Below, piece by piece: positions 58,690-64,000 of a DNA stretch of 64,000 bases (positions are counted from its first letter, which is position 1; the number at the start of each line of letters is the position of its first letter). The stretch comes from Streptomyces sp. NBC_01304. GTDB lineage: Bacteria > Actinomycetota > Actinomycetes > Streptomycetales > Streptomycetaceae. The position numbers and the translations under genes are program-made. The notes beneath the pieces are model-generated. The model saw only the letters and a program-made list of their open reading frames with translations. It made no database searches and had not been told where the DNA came from. Where the stretch lies: NCBI RefSeq assembly GCF_035975855.1, contig NZ_CP109055.1:2666001-2730000 (forward strand). Reading direction: 5' to 3'.

Positions 58690-58814
58690 CGCCCGCTCGC
58701 GCCCTGGGCCCGTCCGGCGGCAGGCCCGGAGCGCACAGCGAGCCGTTGCCGCGAACTGTGCGGTGAGCGGCAACTCACAGACGTAGAACAGCTTTTCCCA
58801 GAGAGGCACCCTCA

Positions 58815-59705
58815 ATGAGCAACCTTCCCAAGATCGCGTGGATCGGCCTCGGCATCATGGGCTCCCCCATGTCCGAGAACCTGATCAAGGCCGGCTACGA
58901 CGTCACCGGCTTCACCCTTGAGCAGGACAAGCTGGACCGCCTCGCGGCCGCCGGCGGCAAGGCCGTCAAGTCGATCGCCGAGGCCGTCAAGGACGCCGAC
59001 GTCATCGTCACGATGGTGCCCGCGTCCCCGCAGGTCGAGGCCATCAACTACGGCCCCGAGGGCATCCTCGAGAACGCCAAGTCCGGTGCGCTGATCGTCG
59101 ACATGTCCTCGATCACCCCGCAGACCTCGGTCGACCTGGCCAAGAACGCCAAGGAGAAGGGCATCCGCGTCATCGACGCGCCCGTCTCCGGCGGCGAGGC
59201 CGGCGCCATCGAGGCCGTCCTGTCCATCATGGTCGGCGGCGAGCAGGCCGACTTCGACGAGGCCAAGCCGGTCCTCGAGGCCCTCGGCAAGACGATCGTC
59301 CTGTGTGGCCCGCACGGCTCCGGCCAGACGGTGAAGGCCGCCAACCAGCTCATCGTCGCGGTCAACATCCAGGCCTGCGCCGAGGCTGTCGTCTTCCTCG
59401 AGAAGTCGGGCGTGGACCTTGCCGCCGCCCTGGACGTCCTCAACGGTGGTCTGGCCGGCTCGACCGTCCTGACCCGCAAGAAGGACAACTTCCTCAACCG
59501 CGACTTCAAGCCGGGCTTCCGCATCGACCTGCACCACAAGGACATGGGCATCGTCACCGACGCCGCCCGCAATGTCGGTGCCGCGCTGCCGGTCGGTGGC
59601 GTCGTCGCCCAGCTCGTCGCCTCGCTGCGCGCCCAGGGCGACGGTGGCCTCGACCACTCCGCGCTGCTCCGCTCGGTCGAGCGTCTCTCGGGCCAGCAGG
59701 TCTGA
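58815..59705 (+). CDS. glxR: 2-hydroxy-3-oxopropionate (tartronate semialdehyde) reductase
   Basis: 296 residues of the beta-hydroxyacid dehydrogenase family: dinucleotide site KIAWIGLGIMGSPMSENLIK, substrate loop DAPVSGGEAGAIEAVLSIM, and catalytic Lys in GQTVKAANQLIVAVNIQA. It reduces tartronate semialdehyde to D-glycerate with NAD(P)H. Its position between hyi and the catalase gene, in the same block as gcl, supports the specific name over other 3-hydroxyacid dehydrogenases. Confidence 0.95.
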   Translation: MSNLPKIAWIGLGIMGSPMSENLIKAGYDVTGFTLEQDKLDRLAAAGGKAVKSIAEAVKDADVIVTMVPASPQVEAINYGPEGILENAKSGALIVDMSSITPQTSVDLAKNAKEKGIRVIDAPVSGGEAGAIEAVLSIMVGGEQADFDEAKPVLEALGKTIVLCGPHGSGQTVKAANQLIVAVNIQACAEAVVFLEKSGVDLAAALDVLNGGLAGSTVLTRKKDNFLNRDFKPGFRIDLHHKDMGIVTDAARNVGAALPVGGVVAQLVASLRAQGDGGLDHSALLRSVERLSGQQV

Positions 59706-59879
59706 GCCTGACCTTTCGAGGTCACTCCTAGGTTTCCGGGCGGCGTCGGCGCTGACACCTGTCCTGTCGCGCCCAAGCGTCGACGTCGCCCGGATGCACC
59801 TTTTGCTCCATTTTTGCAGCACTTTTGTGGCTTACCTGGGGCTTGTACGAACACCCAGAAGTTCGCCCGCCGCATTTCT

Positions 59880-59919
59880 TCAACAAACTGTTGACGTTCG
59901 GTTCACGCCGAACCTATGT
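59880..59919 (+). promoter_or_regulatory. Catalase promoter with two palindromes
   Basis: TTGACG (59891-59896), 17 bp, CTATGT (59914-59919). The spacer is a palindrome, GTTCGG-N6-CCGAAC (59896-59913), and TCAACA-AAC-TGTTGA (59880-59894) overlaps the -35. Both are placed for repression, and the outer one resembles a second regulator's site. Confidence 0.6.
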
Positions 59920-59978
59920 TTCACAGGACGGAAGTCCTCTTTCATTCTCCGTCCAGCATCTCCGCACGGAAGGTCACC

Positions 59979-61439
59979 ATGTCGAAGCGCGTGCTTACGA
60001 CCGAGTCTGGCGCCCCGGTCGCCGACAATCAGAACTCCGCCACCGCCGGCGTCGGTGGCCCCCTGTTGATCCAGGACCAGCAGCTCATCGAGAAGCTGGC
60101 CCGCTTCAACCGGGAGCGCATCCCGGAGCGCGTCGTGCACGCCCGTGGTTCCGGTGCCTACGGCCACTTCGAGGTGACCGACGACGTCACCGGCTTCACC
60201 TCGGCCAAGTTCCTCTCCGAGGTCGGCAAGAAGACCGAGCTGTTCCTGCGCTTCTCGACCGTGGCCGACTCCCTCGGTGGCCGTGACGCCGTGCGTGACC
60301 CGCGCGGCTTCGCGATCAAGTTCTACACCGAGGACGGCAACTACGACCTCGTCGGCAACAACACCCCGGTCTTCTTCATCAAGGACCCGATCAAGTTCCC
60401 CGACTTCATCCACTCCCAGAAGCGTGACCCGTTCACAGGCAAGCAGGAAGCGGACAACGTCTGGGACTTCTGGGCGCACGCCCCCGAGGCCACGCACCAG
60501 GTGACCTGGCTCATGGGCGACCGCGGCATCCCCGCCTCGTACCGCCACATGAACGGCTACGGCTCGCACACGTACCAGTGGACGAACGAGCAGGGCGAGG
60601 CCTTCTTCGTCAAGTACCACTTCAAGACGAACCAGGGCATCCGCAGCCTGTCCTCGGACCAGGCCGCCGAGCTGGCCGGCCAGGACGGCGACACGCACCA
60701 GACCGACCTCGTGCAGTCCATCGAGCGCGGCGTCACCCCCTCGTGGACCCTGTACGTGCAGGTCATGCCGGCCGCCGAGGCCGCTGACTACCGCTTCAAC
60801 CCGTTCGACCTCACCAAGGTGTGGCCGCACAGCGACTACCCGCTGCAGCGCGTCGGCCGTCTGGTCCTGGACCGGAACCCCGACAACGTCTTCGCCGAGG
60901 TCGAGCAGTCCGCGTTCTCGCCGAACAACTTCGTGCCGGGCATCACCGCTTCGCCGGACAAGATGCTCCAGGGCCGTCTGTTCGCGTACGCCGACGCCCA
61001 GCGTTACCGCCTCGGTGTGAACCACACCCTGATCCCGGTCAACGCCCCCAAGGCGACCGAGGCCGTCAACTACGGCCGCGACGGTGCCATGGCGCTGCGC
61101 AACGGTTCGCGCTCGGACAAGAACTACGAGCCCAACTCGTACCAGGGTCCGGCCGAGACCGGTCTGGCGCTCGGTGCCCCGAAGGCCGTCACCGGCTACA
61201 CGGGCACGCACGAGGCCCCGGCGCACACCAAGGACGACGACTTCTTCCAGGCCGGTGAGCTGTTCCGCCTGATGTCCGAGGACGAGAAGGGCCGTCTGGT
61301 CGCCAACATCGCCGGTGGTCTCTCGCAGGTGTCCCGTGAGGACGTCATCGAGAAGAACCTGGCCCACTTCCACGCCGCCGACGCCGACTACGGCAAGCGC
61401 GTGGAGGCTGCTGTTCGCGAGCTTCGCGACGAGCAGTAA
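59979..61439 (+). CDS. Monofunctional haem catalase (clade 3, small subunit)
   Basis: 486 residues. Distal site RVVHARGSGAYGHFEVT with the catalytic His, FSTVADSLGGRDAVRDPRGF, the Asn in VGNNTPVFF, and proximal Tyr in RLFAYADAQRYRLG. It removes hydrogen peroxide, which uricase nearby produces. GGAAGG lies 5 nt before ATG 59979. The message probably ends at the small stem 61468-61486. It is distinct from katG at 4.4 kb; the window carries both catalase types. Confidence 0.96.
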   Translation: MSKRVLTTESGAPVADNQNSATAGVGGPLLIQDQQLIEKLARFNRERIPERVVHARGSGAYGHFEVTDDVTGFTSAKFLSEVGKKTELFLRFSTVADSLGGRDAVRDPRGFAIKFYTEDGNYDLVGNNTPVFFIKDPIKFPDFIHSQKRDPFTGKQEADNVWDFWAHAPEATHQVTWLMGDRGIPASYRHMNGYGSHTYQWTNEQGEAFFVKYHFKTNQGIRSLSSDQAAELAGQDGDTHQTDLVQSIERGVTPSWTLYVQVMPAAEAADYRFNPFDLTKVWPHSDYPLQRVGRLVLDRNPDNVFAEVEQSAFSPNNFVPGITASPDKMLQGRLFAYADAQRYRLGVNHTLIPVNAPKATEAVNYGRDGAMALRNGSRSDKNYEPNSYQGPAETGLALGAPKAVTGYTGTHEAPAHTKDDDFFQAGELFRLMSEDEKGRLVANIAGGLSQVSREDVIEKNLAHFHAADADYGKRVEAAVRELRDEQ

Positions 61440-61713
61440 GAGTCCCTCCGAGGCAACTCGGGGTAACTCCCAAGCTGCGCTTGGGGTTTGACGGGAGGTC
61501 AGACCCTTTGCGCTAAAGCCCGCGCCACGCGACCCGGATGAGGGGTGGTCTCGTGGAACGGGCAGGACGAGGACCGCGGCGGTATGTGAGCCAGTGCGGT
61601 GGTCAAGGTCCGACCGTGCCCTTCTTGACCTGAGGGAAGGTGCACGAGCGGTCCATCACATCCGCCGCGGTCCCAGCCAACTCCCTGCCGGGATGCGTTA
61701 GTTCCTTTGAGCT

Positions 61714-61841
61714 CCGTCCGGCGGCGCGAACGTCCTGTCGCGCCAGCCTTGCGCCGTCGGACGGTAACCACTCCTCAGTTTCAGCTTTGCAGCTAGAGCT
61801 CCGAGTACGGACGGTCCCGTGCTCGGGGCTCTTTTTGTTTT
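61714..61841 (+). ncRNA. Candidate structured RNA ending in an intrinsic terminator
   Basis: CCGTCCGGCGGCGC (61714-61727) pairs with GCGCCGTCGGACGG (61751-61764), while GGCGCGA (61723-61729) pairs instead with TCGCGCC (61738-61744); the two stems exclude each other. Then 16-nt arms (61795-61810, 61817-61832; two G-U pairs) lead into TTTTTGTTTT, a textbook Rho-independent terminator that is rare in this GC-rich window. It could be a small RNA or an attenuating leader. The promoter and partner gene are not identified. Confidence 0.4.
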
Positions 61842-61960
61842 CCCCTCCCCGCCCCTTCCCGTAAGGCTGCCGTCGGCATAGATCAGCCCGTCCGGCGTTT
61901 GAGGACACCGCCCGCAGGGCGGAAGGCGGCGCAGCCTTACGGGAAGGGGCGGGGAGGGGA
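61841..61960. repeat. Dispersed repeat, copy 2, with 30-bp perfect terminal inverted repeats
   Basis: Arms 61841-61870 and 61931-61960 are perfectly complementary. The 60-bp centre carries AGCCCGTCCGGCGTTTGAGG, the inverted form of the core at 15812-15835. It has MITE-like geometry but no flanking target duplication that I can see. Confidence 0.65.
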
Positions 61961-62050
61961 CCAAGTAGTACACCCGCTCCCCCACCGGGCGGAGGCGGTC
62001 CGGCCCAACGGGCGACGATCGGAAGGAGGAAGCCTTGCAGAGTAAGTGGC

Positions 62051-62602
62051 ATGACGATCACCGGAGTTCAGGCGAGCACGAGCAAGAGCACCACCACAAC
62101 CGACCGCCCGGTCCCGCGCTGGGCCGAGCTCGTGGCCCACGCCATTCCCCTCCTCCTGCTCCCCCAGTGCCTGTGGCGCCTCCCGTTCGCGTTCGGGTTC
62201 GAGATGGGGATGGAGGACATGGACATCGGGAGCCTGTGGATCTCCGTCCCGTACATATTCGGGCTGAGCCTGACCACAGAGGCCCTCGCCCTGCTCTGCT
62301 TCGGCCTTGTGCGCCGCTGGGGCGTGATCGTGCCGGAATGGGTGCCGGTGCTTCGTGGACGCCGCATACCGCCGTACGTGGCGCTCGTGCCGGCGACCCT
62401 GGGCGGCCTGGGAGCCACCCTCCTGTGGGGACCGTTCCTGCTGTCCGTACTGGGGGTGCCCGGTTTCGAGGGTCCGGGGCAGGCCCCGGGCGCCTGGCAG
62501 CTGCTGTTCAACGTGTGCGTGCTCCCCGCCACGCTCTGGGGCCCCCTCGTGCTCGCCCTGACCGTGCAGTACTACCTCCGGCGCCGCCCCGTCCGGGCCT
62601 GA
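62051..62602 (+). CDS. Integral membrane protein of unknown function
   Basis: 183 residues with four predicted membrane segments (around 28-45, 62-85, 108-130 and 148-170) and a Ser/Thr-rich N-terminus. No motif is recognised. It is convergent with gcl across a strong terminator and lies downstream of the structured RNA candidate and the dispersed repeat, which could influence its expression. Confidence 0.7.
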   Translation: MTITGVQASTSKSTTTTDRPVPRWAELVAHAIPLLLLPQCLWRLPFAFGFEMGMEDMDIGSLWISVPYIFGLSLTTEALALLCFGLVRRWGVIVPEWVPVLRGRRIPPYVALVPATLGGLGATLLWGPFLLSVLGVPGFEGPGQAPGAWQLLFNVCVLPATLWGPLVLALTVQYYLRRRPVRA

Positions 62603-62619
62603 ACCGTGCGGACATGACG

Positions 62620-62655
62620 AAGGGCGGTCCACCCCCCTCCGGGTGGACCGCCCTT
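62620..62655. terminator. Bidirectional terminator before gcl
   Basis: 15-bp perfect arms (62620-62634, 62641-62655) around CCCTCC, with AA/TT at the base, between converging genes. Confidence 0.75.
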
Positions 62656-62685
62656 CTACTCCGCTGTCAGCGCGGAAGCCTTACC

Positions 62686-64000
<1,315 letters not shown>

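Larger units (their letters stand above)
61440..62050. other. 611-bp gap with a stem-loop, structured RNA candidate and a dispersed repeat
   Basis: No credible protein gene. A stem-loop behind the catalase gene (61468-61486) is followed by 220 bp without clear features, competing stems (61714-61764), an intrinsic terminator (61795-61841) and a 120-bp inverted-repeat element (61841-61960). Confidence 0.7.

Noticed and set aside
61640..61864. 74-codon plus-strand frame downstream of catalase
   Set aside because: It reads through the competing stems and the intrinsic terminator, so translation of this frame is unlikely.

Overview
High-GC, GTG-rich, densely packed actinobacterial chromosome, almost certainly Streptomyces. 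The evidence is the XRE (DUF5753)/DUF397/RsbW-like ATPase set, the many Tat and lipoprotein exports, sugar ABC operons without their own ATPase, and the uricase-glyoxylate block. No rRNA, tRNA, CRISPR array, prophage or insertion sequence was seen. Both ends are cut inside genes: a kinase at the left edge and gcl at the right.

Layout. 0-9 kb: a kinase-sensor fusion, a MerR gene divergent from a membrane protein, an exonuclease, a gamma-carbonic-anhydrase-like protein, a Fur regulator divergent from katG, and a whiJ-like HTH/DUF397 cluster. 9-16 kb: a vanadium-haloperoxidase-like enzyme, an HD protein, a penicillin-binding protein coupled to a lipoprotein esterase, and a LysR gene coupled to a beta-lactamase-like hydrolase. 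16-23.5 kb: a family 8 polysaccharide lyase, two tandem lyase-like paralogues, TerD and a secreted penicillin-acylase-family enzyme.

23.6-36 kb is the most interesting part, a probable natural-product cluster. A rightward arm (small leaderless ORF, QacA-type exporter, P450, flavin-binding oxidase-like protein) converges on a six-gene leftward operon. That operon encodes a single-module NRPS (A-PCP-reductase), a leucyl/phenylalanyl-tRNA transferase homologue, an acyltransferase, a methyltransferase, an acyl-CoA dehydrogenase and a haem-oxygenase-like protein. The NRPS plus tRNA-transferase pair resembles the tRNA-dependent peptide system described in S. lividans 66 (livipeptin type), with a larger tailoring set here. 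Three near-identical TACCC-N5-GGGT palindromes, at the small ORF, the exporter and the NRPS promoter, suggest one regulon.

36-51 kb: carbohydrate genes. They include a Gfo/Idh/MocA dehydrogenase, a sugar ABC operon, three coupled small secreted proteins, a DeoR-LacI chimeric regulator divergent from a GH13 alpha-glucosidase, a GH89 alpha-N-acetylglucosaminidase and a GH46 chitosanase. 51-64 kb: purine and ureide catabolism. Permease, guanine-type deaminase, urate oxidase, HIU hydrolase and OHCU decarboxylase degrade purines to allantoin; hydroxypyruvate isomerase, tartronate semialdehyde reductase and glyoxylate carboligase take the resulting glyoxylate to glycerate. A monofunctional catalase in the same block can remove uricase peroxide.
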